64,000 bases of DNA from Enterococcus plantarum (GTDB lineage: Bacteria > Bacillota > Bacilli > Lactobacillales > Enterococcaceae): positions 41,994 through 105,993 of the forward strand of contig NZ_MIKA01000004.1 of assembly GCF_001730295.1 (NCBI RefSeq). The letters are read 5' to 3'. Under the pieces are notes generated by a model. It was not told where the DNA came from, did not search any database, and saw only the letters and a program-made list of their open reading frames with translations. The number at the start of each line of letters is the position of its first letter. The first letter of the stretch is position 1. Of the stretch, positions 17,323 through 25,114 are shown one piece after another. The position numbers were made by a program, and so were the translations under genes.

Positions 17323-18240
17323 TTAATTTTCTTCTAATTCTTCAAGTAAATGATACAAAGCTCCCAACAATCCAGCTTCATTTCTAAAATGACAAGGAAC
17401 AATTTCTACTGGCGTCAACATCGTCTCTAACACTGGAGCAGAGGCAAGTAATTGTTGATATTGTTGCTTTATTTCTTCCACAAGAATTGGTTGTGCGCTG
17501 ATACCGCCACCAATAGCGATTCGTTGTAAATCAACGACTGATTGAACATTCATGATCACAATGACCACATTGCGACAGAATTCTTCAAATAATGGATAAA
17601 TCAATTCATTTTTCTTTTCTAATTCTTCGAATACTTTTTTACCATCTAAAAGGTCCTCTAACTTCAATAAGTTTGACGTTTGTCGAATGAAATTTACTGC
17701 CGAACCTTTCGCTCCCGCCACAGTCTCCAAACTGATTGGAAGATTCGTTGAAAGGAGCATGAAACTTAACTCCCCTGCTTGGAAATGACTGCCTGAGTGA
17801 AGTGCTTTATTTAAAACAAGACCGCCACCAATGCCTGTACCAAGTGTCATCACACCACCATTTTCGATGTCTTTTAACTGCCCTAACCACAATTCAGCAA
17901 GTGCAGCTGATTTGCCATCGTTCATTATGGCACATCGCAGGTTCATATAAGATTCAATAAATTCTTTCAAATGAAACTGATGTAAGTAAACCAACGCTCC
18001 ACCATGATAGACAACTCCTTCTTTTGAATCGATTTTACCCGGACAACTAACAGCTACCGCTTTAACTTGTCCTTTGTATTGATCAAGAATACCAGTTAAA
18101 CAGCTTTTGAACTCTTCAATATTCTTTGGTGTCTCTTCTTTTTTCACAAAAATAATTTGGCCACTACGATTAATTAAGGCGTGCTTCATGTAGGTGCCTC
18201 CAATATCAATACTTAAAAAGTGAGTGGTTAATTCAGTCAT
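17323..18240 (-). CDS. ROK-family sugar kinase
   Basis: 305 residues, actin-like ATPase fold. N-terminal phosphate-binding loop SIDIGGTYMKHALIN (near residue 10), central MTLGTGIGGGLVLNKALHSG, and IAIGGGISAQ near the C-terminus. The typical ROK zinc-binding CxCGxxGC motif is absent: after FQAGELSFM the sequence goes to LLSTNLPISLE, as in several enterococcal/streptococcal ROK kinases. No N-terminal DNA-binding domain, so it is an enzyme not a repressor. First gene of an operon with the esterase; divergent from two AraC genes; a cre-like site precedes it. Confidence 0.9.
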   Translation of the reverse strand: MTELTTHFLSIDIGGTYMKHALINRSGQIIFVKKEETPKNIEEFKSCLTGILDQYKGQVKAVAVSCPGKIDSKEGVVYHGGALVYLHQFHLKEFIESYMNLRCAIMNDGKSAALAELWLGQLKDIENGGVMTLGTGIGGGLVLNKALHSGSHFQAGELSFMLLSTNLPISLETVAGAKGSAVNFIRQTSNLLKLEDLLDGKKVFEELEKKNELIYPLFEEFCRNVVIVIMNVQSVVDLQRIAIGGGISAQPILVEEIKQQYQQLLASAPVLETMLTPVEIVPCHFRNEAGLLGALYHLLEELEEN

Positions 18241-18274
18241 TCGGGTTTCCTCCTATTATCTCTTGAAAAGATTT

Positions 18275-18288
18275 TAATAGCGCTTTCA
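18275..18288 (-). promoter_or_regulatory. cre-like catabolite control site upstream of ROK kinase gene
   Basis: Minus strand TGAAAGCGCTATTA fits the CcpA consensus TGWAANCGNTNWCA with one mismatch. Lies 35 bp from the kinase start, between divergent units. Confidence 0.55.
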
Positions 18289-18367
18289 ATTGTATTCTAC
18301 TCGTTTCAGAGAGAAATAATAGTATAATTTTATGATTAATGGTATTTTTATATCAAAGGGGCTGAAA

Positions 18368-19471
18368 ATGATGATAGCGCTTATAAAATTTTTGAATCAT
18401 CTATCCGATATCGCTATTTTTTCTTATATTGTTGTGGATAAAGTAAATGGACAGATCAGTCACCAGAAGAATCTTACCAAGATTCAGTTGACAGATAAAC
18501 AAATTCAACGAATAATCACGCAAACAAGTATCATTCATAATTACTATTTCAAAGAACAAAAATTGCTACTATTCGCTTATGATACCGACGAGTTAAATCA
18601 ATTGGTTTGTCTATTCATTGATGATGAAGTCGGCAATTTCATTTCTCACAATGACCGGTTATTGAAGATTTCTGAAACCATTCATCTATTTATGAAGGAA
18701 AAAGAATTCACCACTAAAGAAGTTCAGTCTCTCAATCAAAATATTCTCTACCTAAGAAAAACGATCATTGAAAAAGTACTAAGTGAACAAATCGAACAAC
18801 AACTTTATCACCACGACTTTGAAAGTGAAGAGGCTATGTTTATCGAAGTAATGAACGGTAACGAAGAAAGGTTAAAAAGAGACTATTACGCTTTTCAAAA
18901 AAATAGCCAAACAGGCCTACTTTCAACTGAATCAGAATTGAGAAATCAAAAAAATATCTTAATTGTAGCCGTAGCGATTTCCACAAGATATGCGATTAAA
19001 GGCGGCGTTCCACATGAACGAGCGTATACTTTAAGCGACAACTTAATTCAAGATATTGAACGAAAAAATCACTTTCAGAGCGCCCAACCACCCGTCTTAG
19101 AAATACTCCTATTATTTTGTAAAGAGGTACGTAAATACAATTATATCAAATACTCTACTACGGTCAAAAAAACGTGTGAGTTTATTCATAAAAATATCTA
19201 CTCGAATTTATCTGTCCCGATGATTGCGGCTTACACCAATTACTCTGTCCCTCATTTATCTATGTTGTTTAAAAAAGAAGTAGGACTTTCCCTCAATCAA
19301 TATGTGATGAAGCAAAGAATTGAAGAAAGTAAGCGATTATTAGAATTTAAACAGTACGATTTAAACACGATCAGCTCATTACTTCACTTCAACGATACAA
19401 GTTATTTCATTAAAGTATTCAAAAAATATGAAAATATGACCCCAAAAAGTTACTGGCACGAAAAAAATTAA
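18368..19471 (+). CDS. AraC-family transcriptional regulator
   Basis: 367 residues. C-terminal about 100 residues form two helix-turn-helix motifs (LSVPMIAAYTNYSVPHLSMLFKK cut here at its core, then ISSLLHFNDTSYFIKVFKKY and MTPKSYW). The N-terminal 250 residues lack a cupin and resemble the sensor half of regulators in two-protein carbohydrate loci, but no clear family is recognised. Start ATG 18368 is supported by AAAGGGG six bases upstream. Twelve bases separate it from the second AraC gene, so they are co-transcribed. Confidence 0.88.
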   Translation: MMIALIKFLNHLSDIAIFSYIVVDKVNGQISHQKNLTKIQLTDKQIQRIITQTSIIHNYYFKEQKLLLFAYDTDELNQLVCLFIDDEVGNFISHNDRLLKISETIHLFMKEKEFTTKEVQSLNQNILYLRKTIIEKVLSEQIEQQLYHHDFESEEAMFIEVMNGNEERLKRDYYAFQKNSQTGLLSTESELRNQKNILIVAVAISTRYAIKGGVPHERAYTLSDNLIQDIERKNHFQSAQPPVLEILLLFCKEVRKYNYIKYSTTVKKTCEFIHKNIYSNLSVPMIAAYTNYSVPHLSMLFKKEVGLSLNQYVMKQRIEESKRLLEFKQYDLNTISSLLHFNDTSYFIKVFKKYENMTPKSYWHEKN

Positions 19472-19482
19472 GGAGGCTCAAC

Positions 19483-20382
19483 ATGACTTTTGAACATGAA
19501 TTTATTGAATATACACACGAAATGATTCCTATCAATTGGATTGTTCATGGGGCAGACCATTCCACCGGTCCTGTGCTGCCCCATTGGCACACGTCATTTG
19601 AAATTTCTTACACCTATTCTGGAAAAATTGAAAACTATACAATCAACAACGTTACCTATCAAACCGAGCCTGGCACAATTTTGTTCATTAATTCAGCTGA
19701 GGTACATGGCGCTGTTTCCAGTTATTGCGCCGATCTTGAAGCATTGACGATCCAGATACCTTATGACTTTTTAAGTAAGCTGATTCCTCACTTTGAGTTT
19801 ATGCGTTTTGATAATCTCCCTTCTGGAAAACTTGCGCAAGTCAATCAATTACGGGAAGCGTTAAGTCAGTTTTATCATCTAGTCAGACGGAAACCGAAAG
19901 AATTTTTAGAGCTACAATTAATCCGTTTAACTTACGAAATAATCTACCTAATGGCAAAAGATTGGATGCATCGTGAAAAAATGCCGATCAATTCAAATGT
20001 CTACCATCGAAATTTAGGTCAGATGCAGCCGATCATTTCCTTTATCCAAGAAAATTATCAGCAAGAATTATCTGTTGGAATTTTAGCGAACAACTTTCAT
20101 ATGTCAACGAATTATTTAAGCAAACTTTTTAAAAAAAGTCTTGGATTAAGTGTCATGAAATATGTCCAGCTAGTTCGAATCAATCGAGGGCAAGAATTAT
20201 TACTTCATAGTGAAAAACCAATCCATGTGATTTCTGATATCGTAGGTTTCCCTAATGAGAAATCATTCAGAAGAACCTTCGAAGACGTTTTCCAGCAAAC
20301 ACCCAAAAAATATCAATTGGACTATCGAAAAAAAAGAATGGCAGAAAATGACCTTTTTTCCGATAGCTTCTGCCCCTTTTAA
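19483..20382 (+). CDS. AraC-family regulator with cupin sensor domain
   Basis: 299 residues. Residues about 20-100 are a cupin sugar-sensor (HWHTSFEISYTYSGKIENY, PGTILFINSAEVHG); the C-terminal 100 residues are an AraC DNA-binding domain (LSVGILANNFHMSTNYLSKLF, VISDIVGFPNEKSFRRTF, TPKKYQ). AAGGAGGCTCAAC precedes the start. The likely targets are the divergent ROK/esterase operon and the lost gene at 20446, which carries a perfect cre site. Confidence 0.93.
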   Translation: MTFEHEFIEYTHEMIPINWIVHGADHSTGPVLPHWHTSFEISYTYSGKIENYTINNVTYQTEPGTILFINSAEVHGAVSSYCADLEALTIQIPYDFLSKLIPHFEFMRFDNLPSGKLAQVNQLREALSQFYHLVRRKPKEFLELQLIRLTYEIIYLMAKDWMHREKMPINSNVYHRNLGQMQPIISFIQENYQQELSVGILANNFHMSTNYLSKLFKKSLGLSVMKYVQLVRINRGQELLLHSEKPIHVISDIVGFPNEKSFRRTFEDVFQQTPKKYQLDYRKKRMAENDLFSDSFCPF

Positions 20383-20408
20383 TGAGTGAATTCATGATAT
20401 CCTTTGTT

Positions 20409-20422
20409 TGTAATCGATTACA
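20409..20422. promoter_or_regulatory. Perfect cre site (CcpA operator)
   Basis: TGTAATCGATTACA is a full 14-bp palindrome and matches the cre consensus at every position. It lies before a truncated reading frame at 20446. Confidence 0.75.
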
Positions 20423-20445
20423 ACAACATATTGGAGGACCTATCA

Positions 20446-20478
20446 TGAATAAAAACAGCTTTTTATTTAAACCGTAGG
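20446..20478 (+). pseudogene. Truncated start of a lost gene downstream of AraC pair
   Basis: TTGGAGG, then ATG at 20446 and ten codons (MNKNSFLFKP) before a stop. After the stop the same frame reads on without recognisable homology. The strong site and the cre box say a real catabolite-controlled gene, perhaps a glycoside hydrolase, once began here; identity is a guess. Confidence 0.4.
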
Positions 20479-20488
20479 ATGACATAAA

Positions 20489-20566
20489 GACAAGATCAAG
20501 GATTGAACCTGATTCCCAGATTAAAAGTCTGGTGCGCTACCGTTTACGCTCTTAGCTATGATTATC
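20489..20566 (-). pseudogene. tRNA-Lys(UUU)-like relic
   Basis: On the minus strand the 78-nt stretch folds as a tRNA. The anticodon arm is CCAGA-CTTTTAA-TCTGG with anticodon UUU. The T-arm is TCAGG-TTCAATC-CTTGA and matches the B-box. The D-stem is GCTA/TAGC, but its 13-base loop is odd. The acceptor stem pairs at only about five of seven positions. It differs widely from the intact tRNA-Lys at 63741, so it is either a decayed gene or was brought in by an element. Confidence 0.5.
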
Positions 20567-20664
20567 AAGAGAAACATTAGATAGACGATTATTTTTGTGT
20601 GAATAGTCTAACTTTTTTAACCCTCTCATAGACAAGCGGGAATGGTTTACAAGATTTCAGATTT

Positions 20665-20920
20665 TTAGAAAAGTGAAATTTGATGTCTGAATTCAAAATA
20701 CCGATCAATTTTATTTTTTATTCTTTGAGACATAGATTTTACAGTTCCAACTTCAATTTTCATTTCTTTAGCAGCTTCCCCATAGGTCATGCCAACAGTA
20801 TGAATATAATAAAATAAGTCTTCTTTTCTTTTGCTAAAAATTGAAAAAATCTCTCTTACTTGAACCCATTGATCTTTTTTCTTTCACTATAAACTTCCTG
20901 TAACTGAAACAAAGTCTAAA
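20665..20920 (-). pseudogene. Remnant of a sigma-70 region 4-like gene
   Basis: Read from about 20920 down to the stop at 20665. The last 60 residues are in frame and contain GMTYGEAAKEMKIEVGTVKS, a sigma region-4 helix-turn-helix, then a basic helix. Upstream, the homologous reading (LQEVYSERKK) is in another frame, the shift falling in an A-run near 20876, and further stops follow. No start codon. Resembles small sigma factors carried by mobile elements or competence sigma factors; decayed. Confidence 0.55.
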
Positions 20921-21000
20921 AAAACAGTGGATGATTTTGCAAAATTTATGGATATTTAGAAGAGTTACATTTTTTATGCATTCAATAAACTTAAAATGAT

Positions 21001-21040
21001 TAAAAAAAGGCACCCTCTCTTAATGAGAAAGCGCCTTGAA
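21001..21040 (-). terminator. Terminator of the displaced rpsI end
   Basis: Minus-strand AAGGCGCTTTCTC, short loop, GAGAGGGTGCCTT, T-run. It parallels the terminator at 24650-24687 next to intact rpsI. Confidence 0.65.
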
Positions 21041-21111
21041 ATGTTGATATATAAAGATATATTAACGTTTAGAGAACTGTGAAGCTTTACGAGCTTTTTT
21101 AAGACCTGGTT
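21032..21111 (-). repeat. Left attachment site: duplicated rpsI 3' end
   Basis: The minus strand encodes [19 protein letters not shown], identical in protein to the last 15 residues of intact rpsI. About 80 bp match 24679-24758 at a constant offset of 3647 bp. Within the coding part the three differences are all synonymous third-position changes. Identity stops abruptly at 21111/24758. This is the classic footprint of an element that integrates in the 3' end of rpsI. Confidence 0.8.
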
Positions 21112-21217
21112 GTGTGTCAGAGATTTTGACAGAGTTGAAAAATCCTTTAGTAGCAATGGATTGAGTAATATTTTAATAGGTACAGTTTTAATGGATTTCA
21201 GCACATTTTAAAACTCT

Positions 21218-21240
21218 CGTACCTCAAGACGTACCCAAAA
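21218..21240. repeat. Paired CGTACC repeats, left end of rpsI element
   Basis: CGTACCT at 21218 and CGTACCC at 21230, 12-bp period. The same pair with the same spacing is at 24623-24641. Putative integrase arm-type sites. Confidence 0.5.
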
Positions 21241-21302
21241 ATACACGTGAATCAGAACAAGACTATCTTTATAATCATGCCTCATCCTCGTTGAAAATAC
21301 AT

Positions 21303-22400
21303 TTAGACAGTCTCTTTTCTTAATTTCAAAGTAATACCGATAAGAACACTAACCACAGCAATATAACAAACAATACTCATCACAGAAAATCCAAAAGTAA
21401 TTTCTGTACTTGGTAGCGGGGAATACGCAGTTCCTCCAATAACTATATTAGGAAAGTTCATAAGATTTGTCAGACTGTACTTACTTGAAGTGATATTAAA
21501 GTTTGAAATAAAAACAAATGAAATCAGCAAAAATATATTGATTATAAGATTTCCAGTGAATAACGAGACGAAATAACTAACCAGGGAAAAGAAAATAACC
21601 AATATAGAAAAAAGAAAAACACATTGGAAAATGAACGTTGTAATCGAAATTATCTCAACATTTCCAGTCTCAGTAATTTTTGATACTGGATAATTAAAAT
21701 TACCAATTCCATTCTTTAATGCCGAGACAACAAAAGAAATAGCTAAGCTAATATAAATCAACAATAATGCGCTAAATATTGTTCCTACAATTTTTACTAA
21801 CAATTTTTTTGAAGTAGCGAGTGGGGAAACATTGAAAAAATCAATCGTTTTTCTTCTTTTTTCAAATGTTGAAAAATTGGCAATGATAATAAAAGATACA
21901 AATAAAAAATACATATAGGGCAGTAAATCAGAAAATACATAATATAGATAGTTTATCGCTGGAATTTTATTAAGCGAATAATCAACTTGTTCAATTTTAT
22001 GGGAAATCAAATAATCAAGTTCACTAACCTTTTTTTCCTGCTCTATTTGGGGAGCAGCCACTACAGATCCTTCTTTCATTGAGTTTAGTAAAGCAACCTC
22101 TAATTTATATTCTACTTGTAACAGCTTTTCGTTATCGTTGTTTTTTAATGCACCTAAGGCTTCTTCAAAATAACTATTTTCTTGCTTTGCTTCAGCAATA
22201 ACTTTACGGGCTGTGGGATCATTTTTTGTTTGTTCTAAAAATACCTTATTGTTTTGTAATCGCTGTTCATACTGACTATTTTTAAAAGACTGATCACCAT
22301 TCATAAAAAAAATAGGAGCAATCAAGATTATTAATAATAACAAAAACAGTAAATAGAGGCTTTTTTCCCTAACAATTTTTATAATTTCAAATTTAATCAT
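21303..22400 (-). CDS. ABC-2-type transporter permease
   Basis: 365 residues. One membrane helix near the N-terminus (YLLFLLLLIILIAPIFF), a long extracytoplasmic segment of about 130 residues rich in Lys/Glu/Gln, then five hydrophobic helices with FEKRRKTIDFFNVSPLATSKK as a cytoplasmic loop. ATG 22400 begins one base after the ATPase stop, with the AGGAGG inside the ATPase gene end; translational coupling is likely. Pairs with the ATPase to export, or to remove, a hydrophobic or peptide substrate. The divergent secreted peptide at 23313 is the natural candidate substrate; self-immunity is inference. Confidence 0.85.
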   Translation of the reverse strand: MIKFEIIKIVREKSLYLLFLLLLIILIAPIFFMNGDQSFKNSQYEQRLQNNKVFLEQTKNDPTARKVIAEAKQENSYFEEALGALKNNDNEKLLQVEYKLEVALLNSMKEGSVVAAPQIEQEKKVSELDYLISHKIEQVDYSLNKIPAINYLYYVFSDLLPYMYFLFVSFIIIANFSTFEKRRKTIDFFNVSPLATSKKLLVKIVGTIFSALLLIYISLAISFVVSALKNGIGNFNYPVSKITETGNVEIISITTFIFQCVFLFSILVIFFSLVSYFVSLFTGNLIINIFLLISFVFISNFNITSSKYSLTNLMNFPNIVIGGTAYSPLPSTEITFGFSVMSIVCYIAVVSVLIGITLKLRKETV

Positions 22401-22401
22401 T

Positions 22402-23091
22402 CTATAAAAGACCTCCTTTTTCAAAAATTTGTTTATACAACAAATTTAGATTACCTAAATTTTCAGTATCATAAACAATCTTTTTCTCATTCATAAAAAC
22501 GACTCTTGAACAAATTTGTTCTATATTGTACAAATCATGTGAAGAAATCAAAATAATCTTCCCTTCTGTTTGAATTTCCTTCATAACCTTAATCATTATA
22601 GAGACGCTAGAAGGGTCAAGTCCATTTAAGGGTTCATCAAAAATAAGAACGGGACAATCACTGACCAAATACATTGCAATAATAAGATGTTGCTTCATGC
22701 CTAAAGAAAGATTCTTTATGCGTTTTTTCGCATACTCTCTCATTTTTAATTTATCAATGATTGTTTCGACAGAGATGTCACTCTTCCATACCTCCTTCAC
22801 ATAAAAAAGATGTTCATTAACTGTCAAATTTTGGTACAAACTTTCAGCGCTCTCAAAATAAAAGAATTGTTTTAAATAATTCACTCTTTCTTTAGTAACT
22901 TTAAAATTATTAATCGTTATACTCCCTCTACTATGGTTAATAAGGGTTGCAATTGATCTAAAAAGCGTTGTTTTTCCTGTACCATTAGGTGCAATGACAC
23001 CAACCACTTCGTTTTTTAAAACCTCTAAGTTCAGTCCAGAAATAATTTCATTTTTCGATAGTTCAACAGATAAATTTTCTATTTTTAACAT
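22402..23091 (-). CDS. ABC transporter ATP-binding protein
   Basis: 229 residues. Walker A APNGTGKTTL (near residue 38), Q-loop region FYFESAESLYQ, signature LSLGMKQHL, Walker B VLIFDEPLNGLDP, H-loop SSHDLYNIE. The family is the bacteriocin/lantibiotic-immunity or drug-export group (CcmA-like). Start ATG 23091 has AAGGAGGAAG before it; the longer frame from 23169 runs into the promoter region and is not used. Coupled to the permease. Divergent from the peptide gene across a 220-bp region with a long palindrome. Confidence 0.92.
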   Translation of the reverse strand: MLKIENLSVELSKNEIISGLNLEVLKNEVVGVIAPNGTGKTTLFRSIATLINHSRGSITINNFKVTKERVNYLKQFFYFESAESLYQNLTVNEHLFYVKEVWKSDISVETIIDKLKMREYAKKRIKNLSLGMKQHLIIAMYLVSDCPVLIFDEPLNGLDPSSVSIMIKVMKEIQTEGKIILISSHDLYNIEQICSRVVFMNEKKIVYDTENLGNLNLLYKQIFEKGGLL

Positions 23092-23238
23092 AACTTCCTC
23101 CTTCCTTAAAACAGAGATAAAACAACTACCCAAACAGCTACATGAAGAAAACTTAAAAAAATGTTGCAAAGAAAAAATAGAGTTTCATTCAAAAAAATAT
23201 CTTTAAAATCATTTTTGTCAAAAATCTATTTATAAAAA

Positions 23239-23278
23239 CATTATATATGTTATACTGTACATAATAACATATATAATG
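23239..23278. promoter_or_regulatory. 40-bp palindrome in the divergent ABC/peptide promoter region
   Basis: Fifteen-base arms CATTATATATGTTAT and ATAACATATATAATG match perfectly around ACTGTACATA. It sits 35 bp before the peptide start and overlaps probable -10 boxes (TATACT at 23251). A dimeric repressor or activator site is likely. No regulator gene is encoded within the element. Confidence 0.75.
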
Positions 23279-23312
23279 AAAAATCTTAAACTATTTTTAA
23301 GGAGGAAAAAAA

Positions 23313-23711
23313 ATGAAAAAAAAGGTAAATGCATTGGCAATATCAGCTATGTACGGCGGGGTATTCTTATTTGGATTATGTAGTCAGACAGAAGTACATG
23401 CTTCTACAGAAATACCTAACAAACTCTCATCATTGGAAAAAAACTATTCTAGTCCAGAGGAAGCTATGAACGATTTTAAAATCCCTAAATCACAAGGTCC
23501 AATTTCAAGAGCTTGGGTTGAAACAGTTCCAAACATTGCAGATCAAGATCGTTATGGGAGTAATACTTGGAGCGGTCTGTATAATGTTCAGTATAGAACT
23601 ATAAGAGTTCCTAACAACTATAACCGGACTTATAATGAACGAAAACCATCAAGATGGTGGCCTATTAACAATAGAACATACTATTGGCAATTTTTCTACA
23701 GAGTCTGGTAA
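23313..23711 (+). CDS. Small secreted aromatic, Arg-rich peptide (putative bacteriocin-like)
   Basis: 132 residues, start supported by AAGGAGG. Signal peptide about 1-31 (ISAMYGGVFLFGLCSQTEVHA). Residues 32-75 are polar and mixed in charge (SSPEEAMNDFKIPKSQ); the last 50 are rich in Trp, Tyr, Asn and Arg, about seven Arg and one Lys against one Glu, and end in RTYYWQFFYRVW. The mature part has no Cys, so no disulfide or lanthionine. I do not recognise the family. Terminal YYxxFFYxxW loosely recalls lactococcin-972-type peptides, but the partner transporter lacks that system's long DUF1430 protein. Divergent ABC transporter and location on an integrated element support a toxin/immunity role; inference. 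Confidence 0.7.
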   Translation: MKKKVNALAISAMYGGVFLFGLCSQTEVHASTEIPNKLSSLEKNYSSPEEAMNDFKIPKSQGPISRAWVETVPNIADQDRYGSNTWSGLYNVQYRTIRVPNNYNRTYNERKPSRWWPINNRTYYWQFFYRVW

Positions 23712-23815
23712 TACTTTAAATTTAGAAAGTTTAAAAAAAACTCAATAATGAAAGACAATGGCTAAAAGCAAGTTGCTTCTAGCCCACTCATTCGTAGTCG
23801 CAAAGAATGCAAAAG

Positions 23816-23848
23816 AAAACCACTCTATTCACCATAGAGTGGTTTTTG
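23816..23848 (+). terminator. Intrinsic terminator of peptide gene
   Basis: AAAACCACTCTA, loop TTCACCA, TAGAGTGGTTTTT. Confidence 0.9.
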
Positions 23849-23962
23849 TGCTTCATTGATAAAAATATAGTATCGTTTTGCACAATCATCATACCAAAGA
23901 TAAGATTAAAAATCAAATTTAGTATCACTTGAGTATTTTTTATTGCAATGATTTCAGCATAG

Positions 23963-24562
23963 CTAAAATATTTTCTAACTTTTCAAGATTATGTTTTATT
24001 TACACTCACATTGAATCTAGGTGACCGAAAAAGTGAAAGTTATGCCTTACAGTGGAAGCACATTGATTTAAAAGAAGGGACAATTCTTCTTGTTCAGAGT
24101 AAAGACAAAATCGGAAATTTAACTGCTACAAAAGGACGAAAAAATACTAAATTCCATTTACCAACTTCACTGATTGAACTTTTAACAAGGTGGAAAAAAG
24201 AGCAAGCAAAAGAATTATTAAAAGTTTGTATTAAGCAAACTTCTGACCAATTTCTTTTTACTTATACAGATAGAAAAGGCAATATCAACGTTCCTGTTCA
24301 CATTGATTATCTCAATTATCGTATCAATTCCGTGAAGCGTAGACATCAACATTTAGCTCATGCGACACCTCACAAGTTGCGACATACCTTTAGTACCTTA
24401 GCATATGAAGGTGGGGCTTCAACGGAACAAATTTCAAGAGCTTTAACACATTCAGATACCAAAACAACAGAGGTTTATGTGAATACGCCAAATATTGTTG
24501 ATTTATCTACTTATGAGAAATTTGAACAGCGATTGCAACAAGCCAAAGTACAAATTAAATAA
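23963..24562 (+). pseudogene. N-terminally truncated tyrosine integrase of the rpsI element
   Basis: The frame is open from 23963 and encodes only the catalytic domain, about 199 residues, starting VLFTLTLNLGDRKSESYALQW. Catalytic residues remain: Arg in LGDRKSE, Lys in the beta-hairpin (DKIGN region), HKLRHTF, ALTHSDTKTTEVYV with the Tyr. The arm- and core-binding domains are missing and a stop precedes the frame, so it cannot recombine. It reads toward rpsI and ends 147 bp from it, the standard place for the integrase of an rpsI-targeting element. Confidence 0.85.
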
Positions 24563-24622
24563 CAGGTCTAAGATAGCACACTTCACAACTTTCGCTTACG
24601 AGAAGAATTGATTTGAAAAAGT

Positions 24623-24641
24623 CGTACCCATTTTCGTACCC
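24623..24641. repeat. Paired CGTACCC repeats, right end of rpsI element
   Basis: CGTACCC at 24623 and 24635, same 12-bp period as 21218-21240. Confidence 0.5.
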
Positions 24642-24649
24642 AAAGGCAT

Positions 24650-24687
24650 AAAAAAAGACACTCTCCAAAATTTGGAAAGTGCCTTGA
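24650..24687 (-). terminator. Terminator of rplM-rpsI operon (supplied by element)
   Basis: Minus-strand AAGGCACTTTCCA, loop, TGGAGAGTGTCTT, T-run. Confidence 0.75.
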
Positions 24688-24758
24688 AACGTTGATATAT
24701 AAGCAATATTAACGCTTAGAGAATTGTGAAGCTTTACGGGCTTTTTTAAGACCTGGTT
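24679..24758 (-). repeat. Right attachment site within intact rpsI 3' end
   Basis: Counterpart of 21032-21111. The element supplies the sequence that restores the rpsI C-terminus and its terminator, so the host protein is unchanged. Confidence 0.75.
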
Positions 24759-25101
24759 TTTTACGTTCTACCATACGGGCATCACGAGTAAGAAGTCCAG
24801 CGCGTTTTAAAGCAGCACGGAAATCAGGATCTACTTCTAATAATGCACGAGCGATTCCGTGACGGATCGCACCTGATTGACCAGAGTAACCTCCACCATT
24901 AACGTTTACCATTACATCATAAGCGCCTTTAGTTTCAGTTACGCCAAATGGTTGGTTGATAACTTCACGCAAGTCAGCGTGTGGAATATATTCTTCAACA
25001 TCTTTTTTGTTTACAGTAATTTTACCAGTACCAGGTACTAAACGTACGCGGGCAACTGCATTTTTACGACGGCCAGTGCCGATATATTGTACTTGAGCCA
25101 A
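24709..25101 (-). CDS. rpsI: 30S ribosomal protein S9
   Basis: 130 residues, full length. Family motifs: [41 protein letters not shown], and the basic tail [17 protein letters not shown] that reaches the ribosomal P site. Second gene after rplM with 13 bp between. The last 15 codons form the attachment site of the element downstream. Confidence 0.98.
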   Translation of the reverse strand: MAQVQYIGTGRRKNAVARVRLVPGTGKITVNKKDVEEYIPHADLREVINQPFGVTETKGAYDVMVNVNGGGYSGQSGAIRHGIARALLEVDPDFRAALKRAGLLTRDARMVERKKPGLKKARKASQFSKR

Positions 25102-25114
25102 TGAATTTCCCTCC

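Noticed and set aside
20974..21204. Minus-strand frame across the duplicated rpsI end
   Set aside because: Its sequence is out of frame with rpsI and shows no start signal; the real coding content is the short rpsI tail.
23313..23711. Assignment of the peptide to the lactococcin-972 family
   Set aside because: Only the aromatic C-terminus is similar; pro-region, length and transporter type do not agree, so it is left unassigned.
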